Assembly: GCF_016406105.1 (NCBI RefSeq)
Contig: NZ_CP066308.1
Location: 3,397,501-3,461,500 of the forward strand
Direction of reading: 5' to 3'
DNA from: Brevibacillus composti
GTDB lineage: Bacteria > Bacillota > Bacilli > Brevibacillales > Brevibacillaceae
DNA: 64,000 bases
Shown: positions 51,918-60,956 of the stretch, in pieces
How positions within the stretch are numbered: position 1 is the stretch's first letter
How the letters are laid out: each line of letters starts with the position of its first letter
Notes under the pieces: model-generated
The model's input: only the letters and a program-made list of their open reading frames with translations
The model's database searches: none
What the model was told of the DNA's origin: nothing
Translations under genes and position numbers: made by a program

Positions 51918-53017
51918 GCGCGCGTCCCCCTTTGTCCGGCGACTTCGCGAAAAGCCTGCAGCAACCGCAGATTTTCAGATCGCGAACGGACCGCGATGCG
52001 AAAATCATGGGCAGTCAGGCCTGCGTACATGGCGCAGCTTCGGATCAAGATCCCCCGTCTGCCCATCTCCTCCTGCAGCGTGGCGGCATCCAGATTCCCT
52101 GCCGAACGCACCAGCAAAAAATTGGCCTCTCCCGGCCATGTCCGCCAGCCCAGCTCCTCTACACCCGACATCAGAAAATCCCGCTCGGTTTTGACCAGCC
52201 TGCGGGTCTCCTCCTCATATGCGGCCTCCCGCAGGCACAGTTCACCAGCCAGGAGGGCGAGGCCGTTGACGCTCCAGCTGACCTGCTTCTCTCTCAGCCT
52301 GCGGATCAGCTCAGGATGGGCGATCGCATATCCCAGTCGCAAGCCCGGAATGGCAAACATCTTCGTCATCGAGCGCATCAACAGGACGCGGGGAAACTCT
52401 TCCAGCCGATCCGCCAGGGTATACTGTTTTTCTTCCGCCACAAAATCCAGAAATGCTTCATCGACCACCAGATAGGTGCCCGTTTCATTGGCATGTGCGG
52501 CTAGCTGCAACAGCTCGCCCGGCTCGTACAAGGTCCCCGTCGGATTATTGGGGGAGCCGATAAAGACCAGCTCCGTTTTCTCCAAGAGCGAAAACAGCTC
52601 TTCCATGCCGGGCTTGAAGTCCCGCTCCGGATCGCCGACGCAGGCGACGACCTCCGCGCCGAATTGCTCGGACAGTTGCCCATATTCGGAAAAGCAAGGC
52701 GCGGCGATGCCGACCTTCTTTGGCTGCAGGGCGAGGATCGCGAGCGCCATCGCCTCTGCAGCGCCGTTTGCCGGCAAGAGGAAATCTTCCGGCAACCGCA
52801 GCCGTTCCGCCAAGGCCTGCCGGAAGGAGCGGTGCGCGGGGTCCGGGTAGCGGATCACCGCCGAAAGCGCCTGGCCCAAGGCCTCCATGACCCGCTGCGG
52901 CGGGCCGAGCGGATTGATATTGGCGCTGTAATCGAGAATGGCATCCGTATCCAGCCCAAACCGCTCGGCAGCCGTGCGCAGATCTCCTCCGTGGCCGTAT
53001 ATCTCCAGCAGCTTCAT
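51914..53017 (-). CDS. cobD: L-threonine-O-3-phosphate decarboxylase (CobD)
   Basis: PLP enzyme making aminopropanol phosphate for the nucleotide loop. 367 residues of the HisC-like fold: HGGDLRTAAERFGL, LDYSANINPLGPP (typical of CobD), GSPNNPTGTLYEPGEL, VDEAFLDF and the PLP lysine in SMTKMFAIPGLRLGY. The stop of cobO overlaps its start (TGATG). No threonine kinase (PduX type) is in the operon. Confidence 0.92.
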   Translation of the reverse strand: MKLLEIYGHGGDLRTAAERFGLDTDAILDYSANINPLGPPQRVMEALGQALSAVIRYPDPAHRSFRQALAERLRLPEDFLLPANGAAEAMALAILALQPKKVGIAAPCFSEYGQLSEQFGAEVVACVGDPERDFKPGMEELFSLLEKTELVFIGSPNNPTGTLYEPGELLQLAAHANETGTYLVVDEAFLDFVAEEKQYTLADRLEEFPRVLLMRSMTKMFAIPGLRLGYAIAHPELIRRLREKQVSWSVNGLALLAGELCLREAAYEEETRRLVKTERDFLMSGVEELGWRTWPGEANFLLVRSAGNLDAATLQEEMGRRGILIRSCAMYAGLTAHDFRIAVRSRSENLRLLQAFREVAGQRGTRA

Positions 53018-53568
53018 CAGTATTCGACCCCCAGCACTGCGGGGATGCCTTCGTCGTAGTAGTGTTTGACCGGCTTCATCTCGGTCACCAGATCCGCCAT
53101 TTCGATGATCTCGGGCTTGGCGCTGCGCCCGGTAATGACGAGATGCATGTGGCGCGGCCGATTTCGCACCGTCTCCAGCACGTCGGCCAGCGGCAGCACA
53201 TCATCGATGGGGAAGCGGTCGATCGCCAGCGCATTGTTCAGCTCATCGAGAATCACCACGTCGTATTCGCCGCCCAGCACCTTTTCCCGGGCGAAGCTCC
53301 ACGCCGTCTGCAAGGCCCGGCGATGCTCCTCCGGCGTCTTCGTCCAGGTAAATCCCGCCCCCATCTGCACCATCTCGATGCCCAATCGGTCGAAAATGAT
53401 CTTTTCCCCGTAGGTGCGCTCCGGCGACTTGATGAATTGGATCATCAGGACGCGTTTGCCCCTGCCGCAAGCACGCACGGCGAGGCCCAATGCCGCCGTG
53501 GTTTTCCCTTTGCCGTCTCCGGTATATACGAGCAGCATGCCCCGTTTCTTGTCCGAATCTTTGCTCAT
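53017..53568 (-). CDS. cobO: Cob(I)alamin adenosyltransferase (CobO/BtuR)
   Basis: Transfers the adenosyl group from ATP to corrinoid. 183 residues from ATG 53568 (GAGGAGGAG upstream): P-loop VYTGDGKGKTTAALGLAVRA, MVQMGAGFTWTK, DVVILDELNNALAI, HLVITGRSAKPEIIEMADLVTEM. First gene of the operon, behind the cobalamin riboswitch and terminator. The 120 bases from its start to the terminator show nothing else. Confidence 0.94.
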   Translation of the reverse strand: MSKDSDKKRGMLLVYTGDGKGKTTAALGLAVRACGRGKRVLMIQFIKSPERTYGEKIIFDRLGIEMVQMGAGFTWTKTPEEHRRALQTAWSFAREKVLGGEYDVVILDELNNALAIDRFPIDDVLPLADVLETVRNRPRHMHLVITGRSAKPEIIEMADLVTEMKPVKHYYDEGIPAVLGVEY

Positions 53569-53690
53569 CGTCGCTCCTCCTCTGTGTTTCAGGCTTCTCC
53601 CGCAGGTCACGCAGGTTCGCCGGGCGGGCGAAGCCTATGCTGCCATCCTGCTGCCCGCCTGTTCCGCTGGCATCGCCCGTGGTCCGCGCA

Positions 53691-53737
53691 TAAAAAAAGC
53701 GCCTTGCCTCCCGGATTGCAAAGGGAGACAAAGCGCG
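53691..53737 (-). terminator. Intrinsic terminator of the cobalamin riboswitch
   Basis: On the minus strand GCGCTTTGTCTCCC and GGGAGGCAAGGCGC pair, followed by TTTTTTT. A second possible pairing, GTCCGCGC (53733-53740) with GCGCGGAC (53682-53689), spans the T run and would disrupt this stem, so it may act as the alternative structure. Confidence 0.88.
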
Positions 53738-53794
53738 GACAGTTCGCAGGCAACGATCCACCTCTTCCTTTGACCCGAAGGAATGCAGTGCTGA

Positions 53795-53996
53795 AGGCAA
53801 GAACAGGCAGGTCTCCTGGCTCGAGAATCGCCGCTTTCCTTCTCCTTCCCGCACCCGGTGGGGGCAGTGGATGGCAATGCCTTGAAGGAAAACTCCTCTC
53901 TTACAGTGGCGGGACCGCGTTGGATTTTCACCAAACTTCCCTTTTAACTTCACCTCTCGCACCACAGACACGGGCGCGGAAGCGAAGACCTGTTTC
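53795..53996 (-). ncRNA. Cobalamin riboswitch
   Basis: The minus strand has the family's conserved blocks: AAAGGGAAGTTTGGTG, AATCCAACGCGGTCCCGCC, CACTGTAA, and the B12 box GAGCCAGGAGACCTGCC near the 3' end (53806-53822). It precedes a terminator and the 20-gene cobalamin operon, so adenosylcobalamin should cause early termination. Confidence 0.95.
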
Positions 53997-54044
53997 GCGC
54001 AATATGCAATTGGGCAAACCAGCCAAAATGAGGCTCTTGCTCTC

Positions 54045-54053
54045 ATCATAACA
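54045..54053 (-). promoter_or_regulatory. Extended -10 promoter of the cobalamin operon
   Basis: TG-T-TATGAT forms an extended -10 element about 50 bases before the riboswitch. The -35 region is weak (TTTCTA at 17 bases), as extended -10 promoters allow. Confidence 0.5.
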
Positions 54054-54132
54054 AATGTGGGGACAGATAGAAAGAACAAGCTGGACCAAGCGGCCATTCA
54101 AGCCAAGTTCAACAAATGAAAAATAAATGCAG

Positions 54133-54161
54133 TTTACTAAATATTTTTTCTTTGTTAGGAT
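54133..54161 (+). promoter_or_regulatory. Promoter of the ddp operon
   Basis: TTTACT (54133-54138) and TAGGAT (54156-54161) with a 17-base spacer lie in an AT-rich gap 35 bases before the ddpX start. Confidence 0.5.
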
Positions 54162-54195
54162 ATTGGAAAAACCCACTGCCAGGAGGTGATTTTAC

Positions 54196-54903
54196 TTGAA
54201 ACAGGATATCCCGATTCCCCCGGAGGGTATGCCGCTGCCCGCTCAACCAACCCTGATAGAATGCGGCGAAGGCATGATTCCCCTCTCCGCCTTGTCTGAC
54301 AAAATTACTGTCTACCCCATCTATCACCGACAAGGCTACGAGGGCGCGACAGCCGAAGCCTATCTGAGAGAGAGTGCAGCAGCCAGACTCGTCCGGGCAG
54401 CAGAAGCGCTTCCTCCCGGACACCGATTTGTCGTCCTGGACGGATGGCGCTCCTATCAGGTGCAGACTTCCCTCTACGAAGGCTTCAGAAAAAGGCTCCT
54501 CGACCAGGGGTGGGAAGAGGGGGAGTCGCTGCAGCGTTTGCTGGGCAAATTTGTGGCGGTTCCGAGCAAAGACATCCAAAAGCCTTCCCCTCATCTGTCC
54601 GGCGGCGCAGTCGATCTGACCATCGAGGGACCCGAGGGATGGCTCGATATGGGAACAGCTTTTGACGACTTCAGCGAAAAGGCGGCTACCCGTTACTACG
54701 AAGATAATCCGCCCGAGCAAGACGAAGAACGGATCGTCCGCGCAAACAGACGACTCCTCTATCACCTCATGTCAGAAGCGGGATTCGTCAACTATCCGAA
54801 GGAATGGTGGCACTTCGAATACGGCACATTGACCTGGGCAGCCCGCAAGCAGGAGCAAGCCATCTATGGCGGAATTTTGCAGTTATCTGACAAAAGTGGT
54901 TGA
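54196..54903 (+). CDS. ddpX: D-Ala-D-Ala dipeptidase (VanX/DdpX family)
   Basis: Zinc peptidase that splits D-alanyl-D-alanine. 235 residues. Zinc and catalytic residues: SPHLSGGAVDLTI (SxHxxGxAxD) and EWWHFEYG (E-x2-H); the substrate Arg is in VLDGWRSYQVQ. The start is TTG 54196, five bases after a perfect AGGAGGTGAT. It heads a dipeptide transporter operon in the same order as E. coli ddpXABCDF, which indicates nutritional use of the dipeptide rather than vancomycin resistance; no vanHA genes are present. Confidence 0.9.
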   Translation: MKQDIPIPPEGMPLPAQPTLIECGEGMIPLSALSDKITVYPIYHRQGYEGATAEAYLRESAAARLVRAAEALPPGHRFVVLDGWRSYQVQTSLYEGFRKRLLDQGWEEGESLQRLLGKFVAVPSKDIQKPSPHLSGGAVDLTIEGPEGWLDMGTAFDDFSEKAATRYYEDNPPEQDEERIVRANRRLLYHLMSEAGFVNYPKEWWHFEYGTLTWAARKQEQAIYGGILQLSDKSG

Positions 54904-54971
54904 ATACCACGAATATTTGCAATATATTAAAATTATCTTTAGTTTATCACAAATTATGGGGGTAGATTTCA

Positions 54972-56582
54972 TTGAATCGCAGATGGTCATTCGTCTTGAC
55001 GAGTCTGGCACTGACGTTTTCCATGCTTGTGACAGCCTGTAGCACACCTGCAAACCAGTCGCAACCGCCTAGCCCTGGAGACTCTGCAGCGAAAACGGAG
55101 ACGTCCGCACCCAAGACAGCGGCGGACACTCTGTATGTGGCGATCAACGCTGACCAGGGGACACTCGATCCTGCCGTCACCTTTGACAATGCGGCCTGGA
55201 AAATTACCTATCCGACCTATGAGCGGCTCGTTGAGTACGACGGAGAGTCCACGGAGGTAAAACCGGGTCTGGCGAAAGAATGGAAAGTGAGCGACGACGG
55301 TCTCATCTGGACCTTTACGCTGGAAGAAGGCCACACCTTTTCCGATGGAACACCCGTGACTGCCGAGGCGGTCAAATTCACCTTCGACCGGACATTGGCG
55401 ATCAAAAAAGGGCCGGCTGACGTCTACAGCGTGATCAAGGAAGTGAAGGTGGAGTCGCCCACTGTGGTTTCCTTCGTTCTCTCGCAAAACTTCCCTCCTT
55501 TCCTCTCGACGCTCGCAGCCAACTACGGCGGCATCGTCAATCCGAAGGTGAAGGAAAAAGAGCAAAACGGCGACCTGGGCCAAAACTACCTCGCCAGCAA
55601 CACGATGGGCAGCGGTCCCTACCAGTTGTCCGAATGGAAGAAAGGCGAGTACCTGAAACTGACGGTGAACCCGCATTCTTCCGTCAAGCCCGCCTTCCAG
55701 ACCGTCTACTTTAAAATCGTTCCCGATGCAACGGCTCAGCGCCTGCAGCTGGAACAAGGCGAGATCGACATCGCGGAAGGCATTCCTAACGAACAATTGA
55801 AAGCGCTTCAAAACCTGCCCAATATCGAAGTCCTGCAAAAACCCAGCTTGTTTGTCGATTACGTCTACGTGAACTCCTCCAAAGGAAATGAGGCGCTGAA
55901 AAATCCCAAGGTTCGCCAAGCGCTCAGCTACGCAATCGATTACGACGCGCTGACCGAATCCGTCCAGGAAGGCTTTGCCACCCAGATGCGCGGCCCGATT
56001 CCAAAAGGTCTCTGGGGCCATGACGAATCCGCGCACCAATATACGCGGGACGTGGAAAAAGCAAAGGCGCTGCTGGCGGAAGCGGGCGTCACCGATCTGA
56101 CGCTCGACTTGTTGTACTCCGACAACAAACCGTGGTGGGAGACCGAAGCCCTCACCCTGCAAGCCTTTTTGGCCGATATCGGCGTCAAGCTGAATCTGAA
56201 GAAGATCGCCTATGCCACCTCGCGCGAAATGATCGACGCCGGCGAATTCGACCTGGCACTCGGCGTCTGGAGCCCTGACTTTGGCGACCCGTACATGTTC
56301 ATGAACTACTGGTTTGACTCTGTCAACTTCGGTCTTGCCGGCAACCGCGCCTTCTACAAGAACGACCAGGTGGACGAGCTGGTGCGCAAGGCCGCATCGA
56401 TCAACGACAAGGCCGAGCGGGAAAAGCTCTACCAGGAAGCACAGAAGATCGTCATCGAGGAGGCTCCTTACCTCTATCTCTATCAAAAAGACTTCCTCCT
56501 GCCGATCAGCAAGAACGTGAAGGGCTTTGTCTACAATCCGATGCTGGAAGGGATTTACAACCTGGCGGATATGTCCAAATAA
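54972..56582 (+). CDS. ddpA: Dipeptide ABC transporter substrate-binding lipoprotein
   Basis: 536 residues with a lipoprotein signal (SMLVTAC, Cys near 23). SBP_bac_5 family: YVAINADQGTLDPAVTFDN, FTLEEGHTFSDGTPVTAEAVKFTFDR, VRQALSYAIDYDALTE. The start is TTG 54972 behind GGGGGTAG. The 68-base AT-rich gap after ddpX could hold a second promoter, but none is clear. Confidence 0.9.
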   Translation: MNRRWSFVLTSLALTFSMLVTACSTPANQSQPPSPGDSAAKTETSAPKTAADTLYVAINADQGTLDPAVTFDNAAWKITYPTYERLVEYDGESTEVKPGLAKEWKVSDDGLIWTFTLEEGHTFSDGTPVTAEAVKFTFDRTLAIKKGPADVYSVIKEVKVESPTVVSFVLSQNFPPFLSTLAANYGGIVNPKVKEKEQNGDLGQNYLASNTMGSGPYQLSEWKKGEYLKLTVNPHSSVKPAFQTVYFKIVPDATAQRLQLEQGEIDIAEGIPNEQLKALQNLPNIEVLQKPSLFVDYVYVNSSKGNEALKNPKVRQALSYAIDYDALTESVQEGFATQMRGPIPKGLWGHDESAHQYTRDVEKAKALLAEAGVTDLTLDLLYSDNKPWWETEALTLQAFLADIGVKLNLKKIAYATSREMIDAGEFDLALGVWSPDFGDPYMFMNYWFDSVNFGLAGNRAFYKNDQVDELVRKAASINDKAEREKLYQEAQKIVIEEAPYLYLYQKDFLLPISKNVKGFVYNPMLEGIYNLADMSK

Positions 56583-56610
56583 ACGCCGTAAATGAAGGAG
56601 TGCTTTCCTC

Positions 56611-57615
56611 ATGAAACAGATCATCCTGAAACGTCTCGCCATGCTGGTGCTGGTGCTCCTGGGAGTCACGATGATCACCTTCTTTCTCTCCCATGTCATT
56701 CCCGGCGATCCGGCACGGATGATGGTGGGACAGCGCGCGAGTGAGGAAACACTGCAAGAAGTTCGTCGGCAATTGGGCCTGGACCAACCGGTCTGGGTCC
56801 AATACCTTACTTACATGAAAGGGCTTTTTGCAGGAGACTTTGGCAACTCGATTCGCACCCAGCAGCCGGTCATCGACGACCTGATCACCTTTTTCCCGGC
56901 CACCCTGGAGCTGGCCATCACAGCCTTTATCATCGCCATCCTGATCGGCATCCCGCTCGGCGTGCTCTCCGCCGTCAAGAAAAATACCGGCTGGGATCAT
57001 GCGAGCCGTTTCTTTTCCATCGCGGGCATCTCCACGCCGGTTTTTTGGAGCGGACTTGTCGGCATTTTGATCTTTTATAAATTTCTCGGCGCCCTGCCTT
57101 CCAGCGGGCGAATCGATCTGGCCGTCCCCGCACCGGCCAAAATCACCGGTCTTTACGTATTGGACAGCCTGCTCACCGGAAACTGGGCTGCCCTCAAAAA
57201 CAGCCTGTGGCATCTCATTCTGCCCGCTTTTACCCTGGCTTTTGCCCAGCTCGCGATCGTGACGCGCCAAGTGCGCTCCAGCATGCTGGAGGTGCTGGGG
57301 CAGGATTACATCCGAACCGCCCTGGCGAACGGCATACACGGGCCTGTCCTGCTGATCCGCTACGCCCTGCGCAACGCATTGATCCCGACCATCACCGTCG
57401 TCGGACTTTCCTTTGGCTCTCTGCTGGGCGGAGCTGTCGTGACGGAGACGATTTTCAGCTGGCCCGGGATGGGGAAATACGTGGTTGATTCCATCGCCTT
57501 TCTCGACTTTCCGGCGATCATGGGCTTTACCTTCGTCATCTCGCTTGGGTACGTCGTCATCAATCTGCTGGTCGACCTGACGTATTATGTGCTCGACCCG
57601 CAAATCAAGGAATAG
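56611..57615 (+). CDS. ddpB: Dipeptide ABC transporter permease (DppB type)
   Basis: 334 residues, six membrane helices, with LGVTMITFFLSHVIPGDPARMM at the N-terminus and the inner EAA-like loop LANGIHGPVLLIRYALRNALIP. AAGGAG precedes the ATG; 28 bases after ddpA. Confidence 0.92.
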   Translation: MKQIILKRLAMLVLVLLGVTMITFFLSHVIPGDPARMMVGQRASEETLQEVRRQLGLDQPVWVQYLTYMKGLFAGDFGNSIRTQQPVIDDLITFFPATLELAITAFIIAILIGIPLGVLSAVKKNTGWDHASRFFSIAGISTPVFWSGLVGILIFYKFLGALPSSGRIDLAVPAPAKITGLYVLDSLLTGNWAALKNSLWHLILPAFTLAFAQLAIVTRQVRSSMLEVLGQDYIRTALANGIHGPVLLIRYALRNALIPTITVVGLSFGSLLGGAVVTETIFSWPGMGKYVVDSIAFLDFPAIMGFTFVISLGYVVINLLVDLTYYVLDPQIKE

Positions 57616-57630
57616 GAGGGGAAGATCATC

Positions 57631-58509
57631 ATGTCCAGTCTCTCGGCAAAGGCGGATGCGGCCGCAGCGCCCCGGAAAACAAACCCCTTTTGGTTCCGGA
57701 TACGGCGCAACCCGCTTACCTTATTTGGACTTGTTTTGCTGCTGATGATTGTGCTTCTGTCCATTTTCGCACCGCTCATCTCACCCTATGATCCGAGCAA
57801 AATCAGCATCAAGGAACGCTTCTCTCCTCCGTCAGCTGCCCACTGGTTCGGGACGGATGAAGTGGGGCGCGATATTTTTACCCGGATCCTGTACGGTGCC
57901 CGCCTGTCGCTTGGAGTGGGGGTAGCTGCTGTTCTCTCCGCCGGTCTGATCGGCACGATCATCGGCTCCATCTCCGGTTATTTCGGCGGCCGTGTCGATC
58001 AGATCATCATGCGCCTGATGGACATTATCCTGGCTTTTCCCTCGCTCGTCCTCGCGATGGCTGTAGCGGCAACGCTGGGTCCAAACCTGCAAAATGCGAT
58101 GCTGGCCATCGCCATTATCAAGATCCCGGTCTATGTGAGACTGGCTCGGGCGGAGACGCTCGCCCTCCGGGAAAAGCTGTTCGTAAAAGCGGCCGTCACC
58201 TTCGGGATCAAGCCCTGGCGGATCATCGCCCGCCACATCATCCCGAACGCGGTCTCGCCTGTGGTGATCCAGGTCACGCTGGATATCGGAGATGCCATCC
58301 TCCTGGTCGCTACCCTGGGCTTCCTCGGACTCGGCGCTCAGCCCCCCACACCGGAATGGGGAGCGATGATCAGCGTCGGCTGGAAGTACCTGCTCGACTA
58401 CTGGTGGTACCCGACCTTTCCGGGACTTGCCCTGTTTCTCGCTTCGTGCGGGTTCAATCTGATCGGTGACGGAATTCGGGACATTCTCGATCCGAAATCG
58501 AACCGATAG
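57631..58509 (+). CDS. ddpC: Dipeptide ABC transporter permease (DppC type)
   Basis: 292 residues. N-terminal RIRRNPLTLFGLVLLLMIVLL, the family motif FGTDEVGRDIFTRILYGARLSL, and the EAA loop KAAVTFGIKPWRIIARHIIPN. 15 bases after ddpB. Confidence 0.92.
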   Translation: MSSLSAKADAAAAPRKTNPFWFRIRRNPLTLFGLVLLLMIVLLSIFAPLISPYDPSKISIKERFSPPSAAHWFGTDEVGRDIFTRILYGARLSLGVGVAAVLSAGLIGTIIGSISGYFGGRVDQIIMRLMDIILAFPSLVLAMAVAATLGPNLQNAMLAIAIIKIPVYVRLARAETLALREKLFVKAAVTFGIKPWRIIARHIIPNAVSPVVIQVTLDIGDAILLVATLGFLGLGAQPPTPEWGAMISVGWKYLLDYWWYPTFPGLALFLASCGFNLIGDGIRDILDPKSNR

Positions 58510-58520
58510 GAGTGTTGACC

Positions 58521-59495
58521 ATGCTGTTGGAAATCCGCGATCTGTCCGTTACGTTCTCCTCCATGCAGCAGAGTGTTCAGGCCCTCGACCGCGTCTCTTT
58601 TTCCATCGGACAGGGAGAGATCGTCGGGGTGGTGGGAGAATCCGGCTCGGGCAAGTCTGTGACCGCTCTAACTATCCTGGGCCTATTGGAAAAGAACGCA
58701 AGCATCAAAAGCGGCGAGATTCTCTATCGCGGGAGAAATATTTTGCGGATTGGCAAAAAGGATCAGCAGGCGCTGCGCGGAAAGCAGATCGCCATGATCT
58801 TTCAGGAGCCGATGACCGCCCTGCACCCGACCATGCGCATCGGCGATCAGCTAGCCCAGGTCATCCATCGGCATCGCGCGCTCCCCTACAAGGAAGCCTA
58901 CCGGCAAGCCGTGCTCAGCCTGGAAGAAGTCAAAATCAACGATCCGGAGCGGGTCGCACGCAAATACCCGTTTGAATTGAGCGGCGGCATGCGGCAGCGG
59001 GTCGTGATCGCTCTGGCGATGTCGGCCCCTCCCGATCTGTTGATCGCCGATGAGCCGACGACTGCTCTGGATGTGACGATCCAGCATGAAATCCTGAAGC
59101 TGATGAAAGAGCTGGCCGAAAAACGCGGCACCTCGATCATGCTGATCACGCACGATCTCGGCGTCGTCGCACAGGTGTGCAAGCGGGTAGTGGTGATGTA
59201 CGCGGGGAAGGTTGTCGAAACGGGACAAACGGACGAGGTATTGCAAAAGCCGGTTCATCCCTATACGCGAGCGCTGATCGGAGCCCTGCCCGACATGGCT
59301 TCCCCCGACCAGCCGCTGCTCGCCATCCCCGGGGAATCGCCCGACTTGCGCAATCTGCCCGCCGGCTGTGTCTTTGCCCCGCGCTGTGAACATGCGTTGC
59401 CCCTGTGCCGGGAGGACCGTCCTCCCCTGGAGCCAGTAGCGGCAGCCAGCGCCGAATCTTCCGATATCCATCAAGTCGCATGCTGGGTGAGGTGA
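58521..59495 (+). CDS. ddpD: Dipeptide ABC transporter ATPase (DppD type)
   Basis: 324 residues from ATG 58521 behind TAGGAG. Walker A GESGSGKSV, Q-loop FQEPMTALHP, signature LSGGMRQR, Walker B LLIADEPTTALDV, and the C-terminal oligopeptide-transporter extension with candidate iron-sulfur cysteines (GCVFAPRCEHALPLC). Confidence 0.93.
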   Translation: MLLEIRDLSVTFSSMQQSVQALDRVSFSIGQGEIVGVVGESGSGKSVTALTILGLLEKNASIKSGEILYRGRNILRIGKKDQQALRGKQIAMIFQEPMTALHPTMRIGDQLAQVIHRHRALPYKEAYRQAVLSLEEVKINDPERVARKYPFELSGGMRQRVVIALAMSAPPDLLIADEPTTALDVTIQHEILKLMKELAEKRGTSIMLITHDLGVVAQVCKRVVVMYAGKVVETGQTDEVLQKPVHPYTRALIGALPDMASPDQPLLAIPGESPDLRNLPAGCVFAPRCEHALPLCREDRPPLEPVAAASAESSDIHQVACWVR

Positions 59496-59500
59496 TCCAA

Positions 59501-60298
59501 ATGACCAGAGAACTGCTGCAGCTATCCGGCGTCGGCAAGCAATACGGAAAAGGAAGCAAAGCCCATCGCGCCGTATCGGATGTGAGCTTTTCCATCTACG
59601 CCGGAGAAACCTTCGGCCTGATCGGCGAATCGGGATCAGGCAAGAGCACATTGGGAAAGATGGTGACAGGACTGGACTACCCTACGGAGGGAACGATCCT
59701 GTACGAAGGAATTTCCCTGTGGAACGAGAAAACGTACAAGAGAAGAAAGCCGGGCGAGGTGCAGATCGTCTTTCAGGACCCCCAGTCCTCCCTCGATCCG
59801 CGCATGAGCGTCCAGGAGATCATCCTGGAGCCGCTGTGGGCGCTGCCCGCAGAGGAACGCCGGCAAAAAGGGAGCAAAGAGCGGCTCCATGCCCTGATCA
59901 GCCGGGTCGGCTTGAAGCCGGAGCATCTGCCCCGCTATCCGCATGAATTCAGCGGCGGACAGCGTCAACGGATCGCGATCGCCCGGGCCTTGATCACTGA
60001 CCCTGCCTTTGTGATCCTCGATGAGCCGACCTCTGCGCTGGACGTATCGGTTCAGGCCCATGTCCTGAATCTCTTGAAAGAGTTAAAGCGCGAGCGGGGG
60101 TTGACCTATTTGTTCATCTCGCATAACATGTCTGTGATTCGCTATATGTGCGATCGCATGGCTGTGATGCAAAAGGGACGGATCGTCGAGACCGGGACGG
60201 TTACGGACATCTTCGAGCACCCGCAGGAGTCCTACACCCAAACATTGTTGTCTTCCCTGCCCAGCCTTCACAATAATAGCTATTCTCCAAGCTTGTAG
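59501..60298 (+). CDS. ddpF: Dipeptide ABC transporter ATPase (DppF type)
   Basis: 265 residues from ATG 59501, behind GAGGTGAT and five bases after ddpD. Walker A GESGSGKST, FQDPQSSLDPRM, signature FSGGQRQR, Walker B VILDEPTSALDV. Frames further upstream lie inside ddpD. Confidence 0.93.
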   Translation: MTRELLQLSGVGKQYGKGSKAHRAVSDVSFSIYAGETFGLIGESGSGKSTLGKMVTGLDYPTEGTILYEGISLWNEKTYKRRKPGEVQIVFQDPQSSLDPRMSVQEIILEPLWALPAEERRQKGSKERLHALISRVGLKPEHLPRYPHEFSGGQRQRIAIARALITDPAFVILDEPTSALDVSVQAHVLNLLKELKRERGLTYLFISHNMSVIRYMCDRMAVMQKGRIVETGTVTDIFEHPQESYTQTLLSSLPSLHNNSYSPSL

Positions 60299-60317
60299 AG
60301 CAAAGTAGGTCGATACC

Positions 60318-60848
60318 ATGTTTAACGGAGCAGAATTGAGAGAAATACGGAAACAAAAGCGGCTAACCCTGCAAAATCTGGCGGACAAGACCGGCCTCAG
60401 CATGAGCCTGCTTTCCCAAATCGAGCGCGGTCTGGTCGACCCGACCGTAGGGACGTTTTGGAAAATATGCTCCGCGCTTGATGTACCGATCAATCATTTT
60501 TTCAAAGGAAAGGATGACGAGGAGCCGGTCATCCGCAAGAATCAGCACAAACTGATTCAATTGAAAAATACCAACGTCAAATACCATGTGCTTACCCCGA
60601 TTCAGGCAGGCAAGATTGAGTTTTTGCTGATCGAGATCGAGCCGGGGGAGACGCTGGAGCAGGAGCAGATTTCCCATTCGGGCGAAGAGTGCGGCTATAT
60701 TCTGAAAGGGGAGCTGAAGGTGCTGCTGGCCGACCGGGAGTACCATCTCTACGAGGGGGACAGCATCGGCTTCAACAGCTCATCCCCGCACCGTTTTATC
60801 AATCCGGGGAACTCCGTCTCGCTTGCCATCTGGGCTCGTGCCACTTGA
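60318..60848 (+). CDS. XRE-family regulator with C-terminal cupin
   Basis: 176 residues: helix-turn-helix REIRKQKRLTLQNLADKTGLSMSLLSQIERGLVDPTV and a cupin domain with SHSGEECGYILKGELKVLLADREYHLYEGDSIGF and PHRFINPGN. Similar in plan to the 31754 protein but not closely alike. As the last gene of the ddp operon it is a likely feedback regulator of dipeptide use. Confidence 0.87.
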   Translation: MFNGAELREIRKQKRLTLQNLADKTGLSMSLLSQIERGLVDPTVGTFWKICSALDVPINHFFKGKDDEEPVIRKNQHKLIQLKNTNVKYHVLTPIQAGKIEFLLIEIEPGETLEQEQISHSGEECGYILKGELKVLLADREYHLYEGDSIGFNSSSPHRFINPGNSVSLAIWARAT

Positions 60849-60882
60849 TCCGGCCAAGGGGATGGGGTTTGCTGCCAAAAGA

Positions 60883-60927
60883 AAAACAGGGTACGGCTGC
60901 TTGGGCGCCATACCCTGTTTTTTTTGT
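60883..60927 (+). terminator. Terminator of the ddp operon
   Basis: AACAGGGTACGGC and GCCATACCCTGTT pair almost perfectly, followed by eight T residues on the plus strand. Confidence 0.88.
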
Positions 60928-60956
60928 GCCTGTTGGTAGCTAGAGTTCCCTTCCCG

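Noticed and set aside
54157-54167. GGATATTGG before ddpX as a fifth GntR operator
   Set aside because: Only one half of the palindrome is present, and the function of the operon is unrelated.
54196-54903. Vancomycin-resistance cassette
   Set aside because: Only a VanX-type dipeptidase is present; vanH, vanA-type ligase and a VanRS pair are missing and the neighbours are a dipeptide transporter.
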